This document shows positions 10,948-22,244 of a stretch of DNA of 64,000 bases, one piece after another. The position numbers and the translations under genes were made by a program. Every line of letters starts with the position of its first letter. Positions within the stretch are counted from its first letter, which is position 1. The DNA is from Brachionus manjavacas (Eukaryota; Rotifera; Eurotatoria; Ploima; Brachionidae), in NCBI GenBank assembly GCA_019054805.1, contig JAHQIY010000014.1, positions 1,240,001 to 1,304,000 of the forward strand, written 5' to 3'. The notes under the pieces were generated by a model. That model had not been told where the DNA came from, ran no database searches, and saw only the letters and a list, made by a program, of their open reading frames with translations.

Positions 10948-12693
10948 ATGGAAAATTTTCAAAAAAGATATGAAGCGTGCATGCTGCTGCACGGGGTCGG
11001 AGATGCAATGGGATATAAGAATGGAAAATGGGAGTTTAACTTTGTCGGAGAAGACATTCACAAGGAGCTCAAAAATCTTGGCGATGTGCAAAATTTAAAC
11101 TTGAAAAGCTGGAAAGTAAGTGACGATACTGTGTTGCATTTGGCAGTGGCAGAATGTTTGATAAATATAAAAGAAGACAAATTAACAAATGCTTGGTATC
11201 TTAAATTAATAGGATACTACAAAGAAGGAATGAGAGACATGAGCGGAAGAGCTCCCGGAAATACCACAATTAAATGTGTTCACTTGTTAAGAAACACTGA
11301 AAAAGGCTTTCAAATACCTTTTAATGAAAAGTTATTAGATTTAACCATTATTTTTTTCTAAAGTTTTTTGTTTCTGATTATAGGGGTGGTGGCTGTGGAG
11401 CATCAATGAGATCACCATGCATCGGACTCAGGTTTTCAAAGTAATTAAACAAATTAATTAATTTTTTTTATTTTTTATTTTGTATTCAAGACCAGAAAAC
11501 ATCAACGAGTTAATTGAATTTGCTGTAGAAAGTGGGAGAATGACTCATCATCATCCGATGGGGTAAATTGAAATTTTTACTTTTATTAATAGCAAATTAG
11601 AATGATGATAAATTTTGAGCTAAAATTTAAATTAATTTAAAAACGTTTTATATTCACTTTTTCATTTTGTGTTAATAAAAAACAAATTTTTACAATCCCA
11701 TTAGAATAGTCTTAAATTTTTAAATTTTATAATTTCAAATTTGCTTTCAAAATTTAGACTAAAATTGATATTAGAATTAAAAAATTTCAAAACGAAAACT
11801 TTTCGTCTCTTCAAAAAAAAATCAAGGTTATCTTTATCCACTTTAAACAATGAATTTAAATCAATCAATGCCATAATTAGGTAAACAAATTGTATAAATT
11901 CTTTACCCGTATTAATTTTTTGAAAATTTAATGACAGAAATTTTTCTTATCCCTTGATTGATTTTTTTAATCTTTTATTCTTAATCAACTTTGAAATTAA
12001 TCTTTAATTCAAAAGATTATAAAAAGAGATCACATTAAAATTCACATCACAAGTTAAAATATAGAAAAATTTATTAATTTTATATAGCTATATGGGATCA
12101 GTGGCTGCAGCATTGTTTACTAGTTATGCTCTTCAAGGCATAAATATAAGCACTTGGGGAAGAATAGCTTTGGATCATTTTGAAATTGCCAAAAATTACA
12201 TTAAAAAATCTGGCCATTGTTCCGACGAAAATCTAAAAAATTGGTATTTATCATAATTTAATTTTTCTTTTAATAATTAAATTTTATTTAATTTTAAAGG
12301 AAATCTTTCATTGATCCGTGGACCCAATATTTAAAAACTCGAGGAATTTTGGACTTAAAAGAAGATCCAGTTTTTCCTGAAAATTACGGAGTTAAAGAAA
12401 GAGATGAGTTTTATAAGACTATATCTGGGTGTAGAAATTGGGCTGGTGCACTTGGACTAGATTCGGTTTTAATTGCTTACGATGGTCTTCTAGCAGCCAA
12501 AGACAATTGGGTAGAACTTTGTCATAGAGCAATGCTTCATGGTGGAGATAACGACTCGACTGGATGCCTAGCTGGTGCTTGGTACGGAGCTCTTTATGGG
12601 CTAAAAGATGTACCAGAGATAAATTATAAAAATTTGGAATATAAAGACAGACTCATCAAAGCTGGAGAGCAACTTTTTAAATTCAGAAATTAA
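10948..12693 (+). CDS. ADPRH: ADP-ribosylarginine hydrolase (ARH1)
   Basis: Exons inferred: 10948-11330, 11384-11440, 11491-11562, 12088-12243, 12300-12693, coding 353 residues against about 357 in mammalian ADPRH. All four introns are in phase 2; three are 50-56 nt and the third is 525 nt. The enzyme removes ADP-ribose from arginine in mono-ADP-ribosylated proteins, in the cytosol, using two Mg2+ ions. Seen in the translation: GDAMGYKNGKWEF near residue 18, the metal-binding SDDT at 58-61, GRAPGNT near 100, GGGCGASMRSPCIGLRF at the exon 1/2 junction, GRMTHHHPMGY across exons 3-4, and the second metal motif HGGDNDST at 303-310. These match ARH1 better than ARH3. The splice sites restore the family sequence without gaps, so the gene looks intact and functional. 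Confidence 0.92.
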
Positions 12694-12797
12694 AATAATC
12701 ACATTTTTTCGAGTACTTTTACAATTAAAGGATACTATGATAATTTAATACTTTTATAAATGTTTTGTTGTTTTTTTAATAATAAAATTTTAATAAA

Positions 12798-13259
12798 ATG
12801 CATTCTTATGATTATTTTAAAGAGGTAATTAAAAATATAATTAATTTTATTTTTCAAATTTTATTTTCTTTAAGATCAAGGATTTAGTCAAAAAATTCGA
12901 AATCGAAAAAGATAAAGTTGCAGAAAAAATTTTGTTCGAACAAGATACGAAGATTAAAAGAATCTATGAGGTAAACAGCATGAAAAAAGAATAGAAAAAA
13001 ATCGACTGATTTATTTTTTTAGAGTCGAATAAATGAGATAATTAAGGCAAATATTAAGCTTACTTTAATATACGTCGATTTAAAACATCATTTTATCTTC
13101 AGTAAAAGTAATTTTTTCGAACTAAAATTTTTAGCAAATGCGCTAATTTTTATTTTAAAAGAGATCAAGAGTGATTCTTTGGAACATAATCCAAACTCGT
13201 TGTTTAGATGCTTAGAGTATAGTAATAGTCTAAAAAATTTTATTTTACTAAATTTTTAA
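12798..13259 (+). CDS. Small unknown protein, three exons, directly after ARH1
   Basis: Exons inferred: 12798-12824, 12875-12970, 13023-13259, with GT-AG introns of 50 and 52 nt, all phase 0. The product is 119 residues: a nine-residue first exon (MHSYDYFKE), a Lys/Glu-rich helical stretch likely to be a coiled coil (about 10-48), then a more hydrophobic part with ELKFLANALIFILKEIKSD near 80-95. No family is recognised. The start codon lies only 104 bases after the ARH1 stop and overlaps the region of its AATAAA signals (about 12779-12796), so the two may be cotranscribed or the gene may use a very short promoter. Support is the two canonical short introns that join open frames exactly; expression is unproven. 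Confidence 0.5.
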
Positions 13260-14748
13260 AAAATTTTTAAAGTTGTAAACAGACTAAAAATTTGGCTGAA
13301 AAAATGAATTTTTTTTTAGATAAATTTTTCCAAATCATGACTTTCCAAACTGATTAAAATCAAAATAAAATATTTTTTTAGTTTTTCTGTTTGACTTAAA
13401 ATCTAATCTAAAAATTTTTATAAAAATCTTTTTGTCACGAATTTCTCAATGCGGATTTGTTTGATAAATTCCAAAATTAATAAGAAATGTTTTTATGTTT
13501 AAATAATCAAATTTGATAAGATAAATAGACTTTTATCAAATAACTGAATTAAAAATACTTTTAGCATGATTCATGTAAAAAAAGGAGGAAATAATCGGTT
13601 CGAAAGCAAACAAGCCCCAATTTTATTGACAGAAATTTCCAAAAATGTTCCATAATAAGCGTGAAAGGAAACGCTACTTATGTAATATGAAAAAAATCAA
13701 TTAATCGATGTATATTTGGCAGAATTTAGCTTTAATCTCCTCTAAGCCTCAATTGAATTGTCAATTAGTCTAAAAGCAATTGATTTTGAAAAACCTTAAA
13801 AGTCGAAATAAAAATAAACTTTTTTCATGACAGAATTTTAAAAATGCAATTTTGTTTAATTCAGTCAGACTTTGTTTTAAATTTTCAGGGTAAATGTAAG
13901 AAGAAAATTTTCATAATCAATAAAAAGTATTATTATAACACTATTTTAGCTTTTTGGTGTTGTTCTTTTAAACCAAGCAACATATTCTAGTTGTTGAATA
14001 ATAGAATAAAAAATGTATAAATTATAGTCTGGATATAAGTAAAGCGTTTATTTACGATGAAAAAAATAAATAAATTTTTTTGAAAAAAATTAGTTTAGCT
14101 AAGTAATTACTTATCGTGGCTAAAATGTACCAACGATAAAAAGAAATGTGTTTAGATATGTAAAAACTTTGGTGCAAAATCAAAAGAGAAAGCAGTTTTT
14201 AAGTTACCATTTGACTTCAAGATTAGATATTAATATTCCACATTTTAGCTCTATTCAACAACACTATTTAAATTCTATTAATTTCGATCATTTATTAACA
14301 GCTAAGCTTTTTAGAAAAAAAAAAGAAAAAGTTTTTCTTTTTTACCAGCTGATACTTTATGCTTAGAATGCAAGGCATGCCGCACTGGAAGTGCCGCTGT
14401 GATGGCTACATGTGTATTCTGATCTAGGAAAAAAAATTCTTCTTTTAAAAAAACCAAGCTTTTTTGTTTTCTTTTTTTTCACAAAAATTGCATAATACCA
14501 AATCATGCTAGTTGAACGTGAGCTTCATACAAAAGCTGTTCTAAGCAGCGATTTAACTTGATTTAGAAAATAAATTTTCGATTTATTTATTTTTAAATTT
14601 TTATTAAATGAAAAAAATTTCAAATTTTTCACCAACATCCTGCTGGCTGCTGTCAATAAAATTTTTCAAAAAAAAAATAAAAAAAACCCTTTATTTTTCA
14701 AATTTATTTTAGCCTAATTAAAAAAAGAAAAACTAATTGAAAAGAAGA
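13260..14748. other. Intergenic region upstream of glutamate synthase
   Basis: AT-rich and without a convincing gene. A GC-richer patch at 14361-14430 contains a 22-codon frame that I do not regard as coding. TTTTAG at 14707-14712 may be a 5' UTR splice acceptor for the next gene. Confidence 0.35.
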
Positions 14749-17700
14749 ATGAAGCTAAACAAGCAGAGCGGTTTGCCAGAGCCGACAGGTCTGTACGATC
14801 CATCATATGAAAAAGACGCTTGCGGGGTCGGTTTCATAGTGAACATAGAGGGCATCGCGTCTCATCAAGTCATACTGGACGCCAAAAAGATGCTGACACG
14901 GATGGCGCACCGCGGGGCCTGTGGCTGCGACGACAATACCGGCGACGGTGCCGGTGTCATGACCACCATACCGGACAGCCTATTCCGCAGCGAACTGCTC
15001 GAGTCGGGCGTTCAATTGCCCGATAGTGGAGAGTACGCGGTGGCAGTGATTTTTATGCCGCGCGAAAATCCGCGCCAGGCCCAAATTGAGTTCGAAAAAA
15101 TGGCGCTCAGCTACAACCTTAAAGTGGTCTATTGGCGCACTGTGCCAGTCGACAGCCAAGCGATTGGCGAGGTGGCGCGCGAGCACGAACCGCTCATCAA
15201 ACAAGCGTTTGTCGTTGACCAGAACTCTGGCAGCCATTCGCGCCACCGCCTCAACTTCCACCAGCGCATATTCATAGTGCGCAAGCGCACCACTCACATC
15301 TACAACCAGAATTGTATCAATGGCTACATATGCAGCTTTTCCACAAACACTCTTGTCTACAAGGGCTTGGTGACGCCCGAGCAACTTTGGGACTACTTTT
15401 TGGACTTCAAAAAGCCAGACTACCAGGTCTATTTGGCGCTGGTGCATTCCAGATTTTCGACAAACACATTTCCGAGCTGGGAACGGGCCCATCCGTACAG
15501 ATACGTGGCCCACAATGGCGAGATAAACACTCTGAGAGGCAATGTGAATTACATGAACGCCCGCGAGGGCATCATGACAAGCAAGGTGTTTGGCGACGAG
15601 CTGAACAACCTGTTCCCAGTGGTGGAGCAAAATTTGTCCGATTCGGGCTGTCTGGACAATGTGGTGGAGTTTTTGGTGGAGTGTGGCGAGCGATCGCTGC
15701 CCGAGGCCATGCTGACTATGGTGCCCGAAGCGTGGCAAGGCGACGAGCTCATGAGCGATCTGAAAAAAGCCTACTACAAGTGGAGCTCGTGCACCATGGA
15801 GCCGTGGGACGGACCTGCACTCTTGACGTTCACTGACGGCCGCTACATTGGCGCCATTCTCGACCGCAACGGTCTCAGACCGTCGCGATTCTACGTGCTC
15901 AAGTCCAAACACTTGGTGATGGCCAGTGAGGTGGGTGTCATAGATGTGGACGACAGCGAGGTGATTCAGAAGGGTCGGCTGAAGCCGGGACGCATGCTTT
16001 TGGCCGATGTGCTCAAGAAACAAATCACCAGTGACATTGAGATCAAGAATGAGGTGACCATGCTGAGACCAGTGCAAAATTGGGTGCGCAAACTGACCAC
16101 AATCAAGGACTTGCACGAAATTTATCGCTCTCAAAATCCCAATTTTGAGGAGATAATGAGCACTAGCATGGTGGCCAGGTCGAATTTGCCGGGCCAAAAA
16201 GAGTACGTGCTGGTCGAAGAGGACCGTAGACTGCCGCTGTTCGGCTACAATGTGGAAGTGTTGAGTTTGCTGCTGCTACCAATGATCAAAAATTCCAAAG
16301 AAAGTCTCGGCAGCATGGGCAACGATGCGCCGCTAGCTTGTCTGTCCCAATACAATCCTTTGATCTACGACTACTTTAAGCAATTGTTTGCCCAGGTGAC
16401 CAATCCGCCCATTGACCCGATACGCGAGCGAATCATCATGTCGCTGGCGTGTCCCATCGGCCCAGAGTCAAACATCCTAGAGCCGTCCGCCGAACAATGC
16501 GAACGCTTGTTCGTCGAGCAGCCCATTCTTTCTCTGGAAGACCTCTTCGTTCTCAAGAACATACAGTACAGAAACTTCAAAGCTTTTTCCATAAACATAG
16601 TCTTCGACATCAAAGACTACATACCCAATGAGGATTTTATATCGAAGGCTTTGAATGCGATATGCAAAGAAGCAGTGGAGGCGGCCAACAAAGGCTACAC
16701 TTACTTGATATTGAGTGATCGAATGGCGGGCCGAAACTACTTGCCGATAAGTCCGCTGCTGGCAGTGGGCGCAGTGCATCACTATTTGATAGAAAAAAAG
16801 CTGAGGAAAAAAGTGGCGCTGCTGGTTGAGACGGGAGAGGCGCGCGAAATTCACCACTTGTGCTTACTGCTTGGATTTGGCGCCGACGCCATCTGCCCCT
16901 TTTTGGTGTTCGAGACCATTCGCAATCTGAACTCGCAGTCGCTGCTCAACACCGAGTTCGACAACGAGCAGATATTTTCCAATTACACCACAGCGACCAA
17001 GTACGGCATTGCCAAAGTGATGGCCAAAATGGGCATATCGACCCTGCAGTCGTACAAAGGCGCTCAGATATTCGAAGCAGTGGGCATCCATGGCCAGGTG
17101 GTTAGCCGGTGCTTTAAGGGCACGTCGTCGCGCATCGGCGGCGTCGACTTTCGCCTCTTGTCCACCGAGGCCTACAATCGCTACTTGCTGGCGTATGGGC
17201 CGCGCGATGGCGGCGACGACCGGCTCGCGGTCAACCCGGGCACGTACCACTGGCGCAACTCGGGCGAGAGACACATCAACGACCCGGGCACCATTGCCTC
17301 ACTGCAGCAGGCCGCCCAAAAAAACAGTCACCTCGCTTACAAGCAATTTTCTCAATTGCACACCGAAGCCAACCGCAATTGTACCATTAGGGGCCAGTTT
17401 CAGGTGGACTATGCCAAAGCGGTGCCTGTAGGACTGGACGAAGTGGAGTCGGCGGCCGAGATAGTGAAGCGGTTCGCCACTGGCGCCATGAGCTTTGGCT
17501 CGATTTCGATCGAGACGCATCAAACGCTGGCTCGGGCCATGAACAAAATAAAGGGAAAGTCGAACACGGGTGAGGGCGGCGAGAACACTGAGCGTCTGTT
17601 GGACGCTGACGGTGCCGATGGCTCGACTAGCACCAGGTCGGCCATTAAGCAAGTGGCCTCGGGCCGCTTCGGAGTGAGCAGTGTTTACTTGTCGCATGCG

Positions 17701-20700
17701 GACGACATCCAGATCAAGATGGCTCAGGGCGCCAAGCCTGGCGAAGGCGGCGAATTGCCTGGCTACAAAGTTACCCAGGACATTGCCAATTGCAGAAATT
17801 CGATACCTGGGGTCGGACTGATCAGTCCGCCGCCTCACCACGACATCTACTCCATTGAAGACCTGGCCGAGTTGATCTATGACCTTAAATGTGCTAATCC
17901 AAAGGCGAGGATCAGCGTTAAGCTGGTATCAGAGGTTGGCGTAGGAGTAGTGGCCAGTGGTGTAGTGAAAGCCAAAGCCGAACATTTGACCATAAGCGGT
18001 CACGATGGCGGCACTGGCGCAAGCAGCTGGACAGGAATCAAAAGCGCCGGTTTGCCATGGGAGCTTGGCCTTGCCGAGACTCATCAAACACTAGTACTGA
18101 ATGATTTGAGATCCAGAGTGGTCATTCAGGCTGATGGACAGCTCAGAACTGGTCTTGACATTGTTATGGCTGCGATGCTCGGCGCGGACGAGTTCGGCTT
18201 TGCCACAGCGCCTCTCATCACTCTCGGCTGTATCATGATGAGAAAATGCCACTTGAACACATGTCCGGTCGGCATAGCCACACAGGACCCTGTTCTAAGA
18301 GAAAAATTCATCGGCAAACCGGAACATGTCATTAACTATTTTTTCCTTGTTGCCGAAGAGTGCAGAGAAATCATGGCCAAGCTTGGTGTGAGAAAATTCA
18401 GCGAGCTGGTGGGCCGCGTCGACTTTCTCAAGCCGAAGCATAACGATGCCAACTACAAAGAAGCCAGTCTAAACTACGACGCTATTCTGCTAAATGCAAG
18501 CTCATTGAGACCCAGTGCAAGCATTAGAGGTGGCACAGTCAAACAAAACTTTGAGCTTGAGAAACGCTTGGAAGAAAAAGTAATGGTAGATTGTAAGGAT
18601 GTGATTGAGGCGCGTACCAAATCCATTTCGCTTCAATACACAATCAGCAATGTGGAAAGGGCTTTTGGTGCCAGTCTTTCCAACCTAATTTCTCTTAGAT
18701 ACAAAGACAAGGGTCTGGAAGATAATTCGATACACTTGAAACTAAAGGGCAGTGCAGGCCAAAGCTTTGGGGCTTTTTTGGCCAAAGGCGTCACCATGGA
18801 GCTGGTCGGCGATGCCAATGACTATGTGGGAAAGGGTCTGTCGGGTGGCAAGATTGTCGTCTATCCACCGGTTGAGAGTGAGTTCAAGAGTGTGGATGCG
18901 ATCATAGTTGGCAATGTGGTGTTGTATGGAGCCATTAGGGGAACTTTGTACATTAGGGGCCAAGCTGCCGAGAGGTTTTGTGTGCGCAATAGTGGCGCTG
19001 TGGCGGTCAGCGAGGGTTGTGGTGACCACGGATGTGAATACATGACCGGAGGTGTAGCAGTCATTCTGGGCTTGACAGGAAGAAATTTTGCTGCCGGCAT
19101 GTCAGGTGGCATTGCGTACATTTATGATCCAACTGGTGTTTTTCCACCAAAGTGCAACAAGGAATCAGTCTCTTTGTACAAAGTGGTCGAAGACGAGGAT
19201 CTGGTCTATCTAAAATCGATTCTTGGCGATTTCTACGAGGCCACTGGGTCTCTTGTTGCCAAGGCCATTCTGGACAATTGGCCCTTGTCAACTGCTAGCT
19301 TTATCAAAGTCTTTCCAAACGAGTACAAAAAAGTGCTCGAAAGCAGAAAAAAAGAGGCTGTGGCAACAGTGCCAGTGGAGGCGAAAAAAAATCCCATTGT
19401 TGACATCGAGGATTCGGCGGGCAAGGCCGACAAACTAAAAGGCTTCTACAAATATGAGCGAAACATGGACCAGTACAGAAAAGTTGAGGACAGACTAAGT
19501 GACTGGAAAGAGATTCACAATCACCAAGGTGTCAGGAAACATTTGAAGACCCAAGCAGCTAGATGCATGGACTGTGGCATACCATTTTGTCAGTCCAAAG
19601 ACGGATGTCCGCTCGGCAACATAATACCCAAATGGAACGACTTGGTCTACAACAACAATTGGAAAGAGGCCCTGTACCAATTGCTCCAGACAAACAATTT
19701 TCCGGAGTTCACTGGACGAGTGTGTCCTGCGCCGTGTGAGGGCGCGTGTGTCCTAGGCATCAATGCCAAGCCAGTGACCATCAAGAACATAGAATGCGCC
19801 ATCATTGACCACGCATTCGAGCAGGGCTGGATGAAGCCCGAGTTTCCCAAGCACAGAACCGGAAAGAGAATAGCTGTGATCGGATCTGGACCGGCTGGTC
19901 TAGCGGCCGCACATCAACTGAACAGAGTGGGACACTTGGTCACCGTGTTCGAGAGAAACAACGCCATAGGCGGTCTCCTACGATACGGCATTCCGTCCAT
20001 GAAACTTTCCAAGGACGTTGTGCAAAGACGCGTTGATCTGATGACCCAAGAAGGCATTGAATTCCGACCTAATGTTGAAGTTGGCAAAGATGTGGACTCT
20101 GGCGACTTGTTGCAACAGTATGACGCTGTCTTGCTATCCACTGGAGCCACTTGGCCCCGCGACTTGAACATACCTGGTCGTCAATTGAACGGCATCTATT
20201 TTGCCATGAGCTTTTTGCAGTCTTGGCAAGAGCAACAAAATGCCAAGAACAAAAATTTAGACGAACTGAAACTGTTGGCCAAGGGCAAACGAGTTTTGGT
20301 CATAGGAGGTGGTGACACCGGAGTTGACTGCATAGGCACTTCGCTTCGTCAAGGAGCCAAGGACATAATCACTTTTGAGATACTGCCGAAGCCGCCGTCG
20401 GCCCGAGCCGGCGACAATCCGTGGCCCACTTGGCCCAAAGTCTTCAAGCTTGACTACGGACACGAGGAAACCATGCATTTGTTCAACAAAGACCCCAGAG
20501 TCTACCAAATTTCTAGCAAAGAGTTTATTGATGACGGAAATGGAAATGTTGCCGGAGTTAGAACTGTTCAAATCGAGTGGAAAAAAGATGAGAATGGCAG
20601 ATGGCAAATGGCCGAAGTGGCCGGCAGTGAAACTGTGTACGAGTGTGATTTGGTTTTGTTGGCTATGGGATTTTTAGGACCCGAAGAAACTGTGATCAAG

Positions 20701-20937
20701 CAGCTTAATTTAAAGAAAGACCCTAGGAGCAACATATCCACCCCCGAGTCCAAGTATAACACTAGCATTGGCAAGATTTATGCGGCTGGCGATTGCCGGC
20801 GCGGACAAAGTTTGGTCGTTTGGGCCATCCATGAGGGCAGACAAGCTGCCAGACAAATCGATCAAGATCTAATGGGATATTCATCGCTTGCTGGACCTGC
20901 TGGTGTACTTCAAACCCAAAAGTCTATTCAATTTTAG
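14749..20937 (+). CDS. GOGAT: NAD(P)H-dependent glutamate synthase, fused large and small subunits
   Basis: Makes two glutamates from glutamine, 2-oxoglutarate and NAD(P)H. The 2062-residue product is encoded in a single uninterrupted exon; the ATG is 12 bases after an in-frame TAA. Order of parts: a short propeptide, then the class-II glutaminase with its catalytic Cys25 (ACGVGF) to about 430; a central domain; the FMN and 2-oxoglutarate domain about 870-1240 (GAMSFGSIS, GEGGE) ending in the 3Fe-4S ligands Cys1161-x5-Cys1167-x4-Cys1172; a beta-helix domain to about 1490; then the small-subunit part with Fe-S motifs RCMDCGIPFC (Cys1606 onward) and GRVCPAPCEGAC, an FAD Rossmann motif at 1711-1717 and an NAD(P)H motif at 1852-1857. 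This is the fused eukaryotic form; vertebrates lack it. All key residues are present. Codons are much GC-richer than the flanks, particularly up to about 17.85 kb. Confidence 0.97.
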   Translation: MKLNKQSGLPEPTGLYDPSYEKDACGVGFIVNIEGIASHQVILDAKKMLTRMAHRGACGCDDNTGDGAGVMTTIPDSLFRSELLESGVQLPDSGEYAVAVIFMPRENPRQAQIEFEKMALSYNLKVVYWRTVPVDSQAIGEVAREHEPLIKQAFVVDQNSGSHSRHRLNFHQRIFIVRKRTTHIYNQNCINGYICSFSTNTLVYKGLVTPEQLWDYFLDFKKPDYQVYLALVHSRFSTNTFPSWERAHPYRYVAHNGEINTLRGNVNYMNAREGIMTSKVFGDELNNLFPVVEQNLSDSGCLDNVVEFLVECGERSLPEAMLTMVPEAWQGDELMSDLKKAYYKWSSCTMEPWDGPALLTFTDGRYIGAILDRNGLRPSRFYVLKSKHLVMASEVGVIDVDDSEVIQKGRLKPGRMLLADVLKKQITSDIEIKNEVTMLRPVQNWVRKLTTIKDLHEIYRSQNPNFEEIMSTSMVARSNLPGQKEYVLVEEDRRLPLFGYNVEVLSLLLLPMIKNSKESLGSMGNDAPLACLSQYNPLIYDYFKQLFAQVTNPPIDPIRERIIMSLACPIGPESNILEPSAEQCERLFVEQPILSLEDLFVLKNIQYRNFKAFSINIVFDIKDYIPNEDFISKALNAICKEAVEAANKGYTYLILSDRMAGRNYLPISPLLAVGAVHHYLIEKKLRKKVALLVETGEAREIHHLCLLLGFGADAICPFLVFETIRNLNSQSLLNTEFDNEQIFSNYTTATKYGIAKVMAKMGISTLQSYKGAQIFEAVGIHGQVVSRCFKGTSSRIGGVDFRLLSTEAYNRYLLAYGPRDGGDDRLAVNPGTYHWRNSGERHINDPGTIASLQQAAQKNSHLAYKQFSQLHTEANRNCTIRGQFQVDYAKAVPVGLDEVESAAEIVKRFATGAMSFGSISIETHQTLARAMNKIKGKSNTGEGGENTERLLDADGADGSTSTRSAIKQVASGRFGVSSVYLSHADDIQIKMAQGAKPGEGGELPGYKVTQDIANCRNSIPGVGLISPPPHHDIYSIEDLAELIYDLKCANPKARISVKLVSEVGVGVVASGVVKAKAEHLTISGHDGGTGASSWTGIKSAGLPWELGLAETHQTLVLNDLRSRVVIQADGQLRTGLDIVMAAMLGADEFGFATAPLITLGCIMMRKCHLNTCPVGIATQDPVLREKFIGKPEHVINYFFLVAEECREIMAKLGVRKFSELVGRVDFLKPKHNDANYKEASLNYDAILLNASSLRPSASIRGGTVKQNFELEKRLEEKVMVDCKDVIEARTKSISLQYTISNVERAFGASLSNLISLRYKDKGLEDNSIHLKLKGSAGQSFGAFLAKGVTMELVGDANDYVGKGLSGGKIVVYPPVESEFKSVDAIIVGNVVLYGAIRGTLYIRGQAAERFCVRNSGAVAVSEGCGDHGCEYMTGGVAVILGLTGRNFAAGMSGGIAYIYDPTGVFPPKCNKESVSLYKVVEDEDLVYLKSILGDFYEATGSLVAKAILDNWPLSTASFIKVFPNEYKKVLESRKKEAVATVPVEAKKNPIVDIEDSAGKADKLKGFYKYERNMDQYRKVEDRLSDWKEIHNHQGVRKHLKTQAARCMDCGIPFCQSKDGCPLGNIIPKWNDLVYNNNWKEALYQLLQTNNFPEFTGRVCPAPCEGACVLGINAKPVTIKNIECAIIDHAFEQGWMKPEFPKHRTGKRIAVIGSGPAGLAAAHQLNRVGHLVTVFERNNAIGGLLRYGIPSMKLSKDVVQRRVDLMTQEGIEFRPNVEVGKDVDSGDLLQQYDAVLLSTGATWPRDLNIPGRQLNGIYFAMSFLQSWQEQQNAKNKNLDELKLLAKGKRVLVIGGGDTGVDCIGTSLRQGAKDIITFEILPKPPSARAGDNPWPTWPKVFKLDYGHEETMHLFNKDPRVYQISSKEFIDDGNGNVAGVRTVQIEWKKDENGRWQMAEVAGSETVYECDLVLLAMGFLGPEETVIKQLNLKKDPRSNISTPESKYNTSIGKIYAAGDCRRGQSLVVWAIHEGRQAARQIDQDLMGYSSLAGPAGVLQTQKSIQF

Positions 20938-22244
20938 AGTTTTTAATTTATTTATGATTTTTTTTTTCTTTTTTTACCTTTTGACCATAGTAATTGAATA
21001 TAAAAAAATTAATTAATTTATTTTTTACCTTCTAAACATTTTAAAAATCCAATTCAATTCAAAGGTAAGATAAGAAAGGAGCCCCCCTCTCTCTCTCTCT
21101 ATCTGAGATAATTTTTAAAAGCAAGAGCTGACTTTTTTAAAATAATTTAAATTTATTATTATAATCTAAAATAATTCACAAAGGTTGTACTATTCGCATA
21201 GTGTGTTTCATTTACTGCCACATTTTTATTTAATAAACTTTTGTTTATAATATTTTTGTTTAGTTGTCGAATTTTTTTTCTTTTTACCTTTTGTTTAGTT
21301 TTTAAAATTTACAAATATTTTTAAAGCTTGAACTCAAGTAAATAATTAAAAAAGAATAAATAATAAATTATTTGTGGTTAAATTTAATTCAATTTTAAAT
21401 AAAAAAATTGAAAAGGGTTGACACAAAAAGAATTTTGAGAGAAAAGGGACATGCCCTGAAGATCAGAAAAATCATCAACCTGTACTCAGTTTACTTAATA
21501 AGTGATACTTTATTTTTTTCAAGCTGAGATTAGACTTGCAGGTAAAAAAATTTAATTCTAATCAAAAGTTTATTAGAATATATTGTTTTTTTTTGATTTT
21601 TTTCTTGCAATAAAATAAATTAAAAACTTTACTGATCCAAAAAATTATTTTTATGATTACAATTAAGAATTAAAATAAAAAATGAAATTAGTTTTATTCC
21701 TAAATTTTAAAGACAAAATAGAAAATTTTTGCTTAAAATTTTTTTTTGAATTTCTAAAATTCATTTTCCATTTCCCTGGTCACTCAATGAGTTACCAAAA
21801 CTTATGTTTAATATTAAAAAAAATCTCCGACATGAGTCTTCCGGTTAAAAAATTTACGACCAGAAATTTGGGAAAAAGTATTGGACATGACATTTTAAAT
21901 AATAAATGTTGCCGGGTAGGTTGACTGGATCTCTTTGACATAGTAGTGGGAGTAGTGTTACATAAAAGATATAAAATTTTTCTATTCAGAACACAAAATC
22001 AACACTATTTTTTCAAATTAAACTATATTTATATATTTCTTAACTTGGCGCCAGCAATCACTCAGTTGAGTTAGACTAACAAACTAGCAACTAGATTCAT
22101 GACACTCATGAATATGAAAGGACTAATAACCGGGGCCTAGCTACGCCTATATAATATAGTGACACGGCAACAATAAAGATAAGCAGTTAGCGCGAGGGTC
22201 ATTTAATTACAATAATTTTAAAAGAAAGAGAAAATTATTTTTTG
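20938..22244. other. 3' flank of glutamate synthase and AT-rich spacer
   Basis: Contains a (CT)n run at about 21085-21101 and AATAAA at 21232-21237. No gene is supported; an 80-codon frame at 21682-21924 has AT-driven composition. A GC-richer island at 22041-22200 with TTGGCGCCA and TATATAATATA might be a decayed LTR-type promoter. Confidence 0.4.

Noticed and set aside
14361..14430. Small Cys-containing peptide gene upstream of glutamate synthase
   Set aside because: The 22-codon frame has no context support; it is more likely 5' UTR or promoter sequence.
14980..16197. 405-codon minus frame inside glutamate synthase
   Set aside because: It is a complement of conserved GOGAT codons with GC-rich third positions, His/Leu/Val-rich and without family features.
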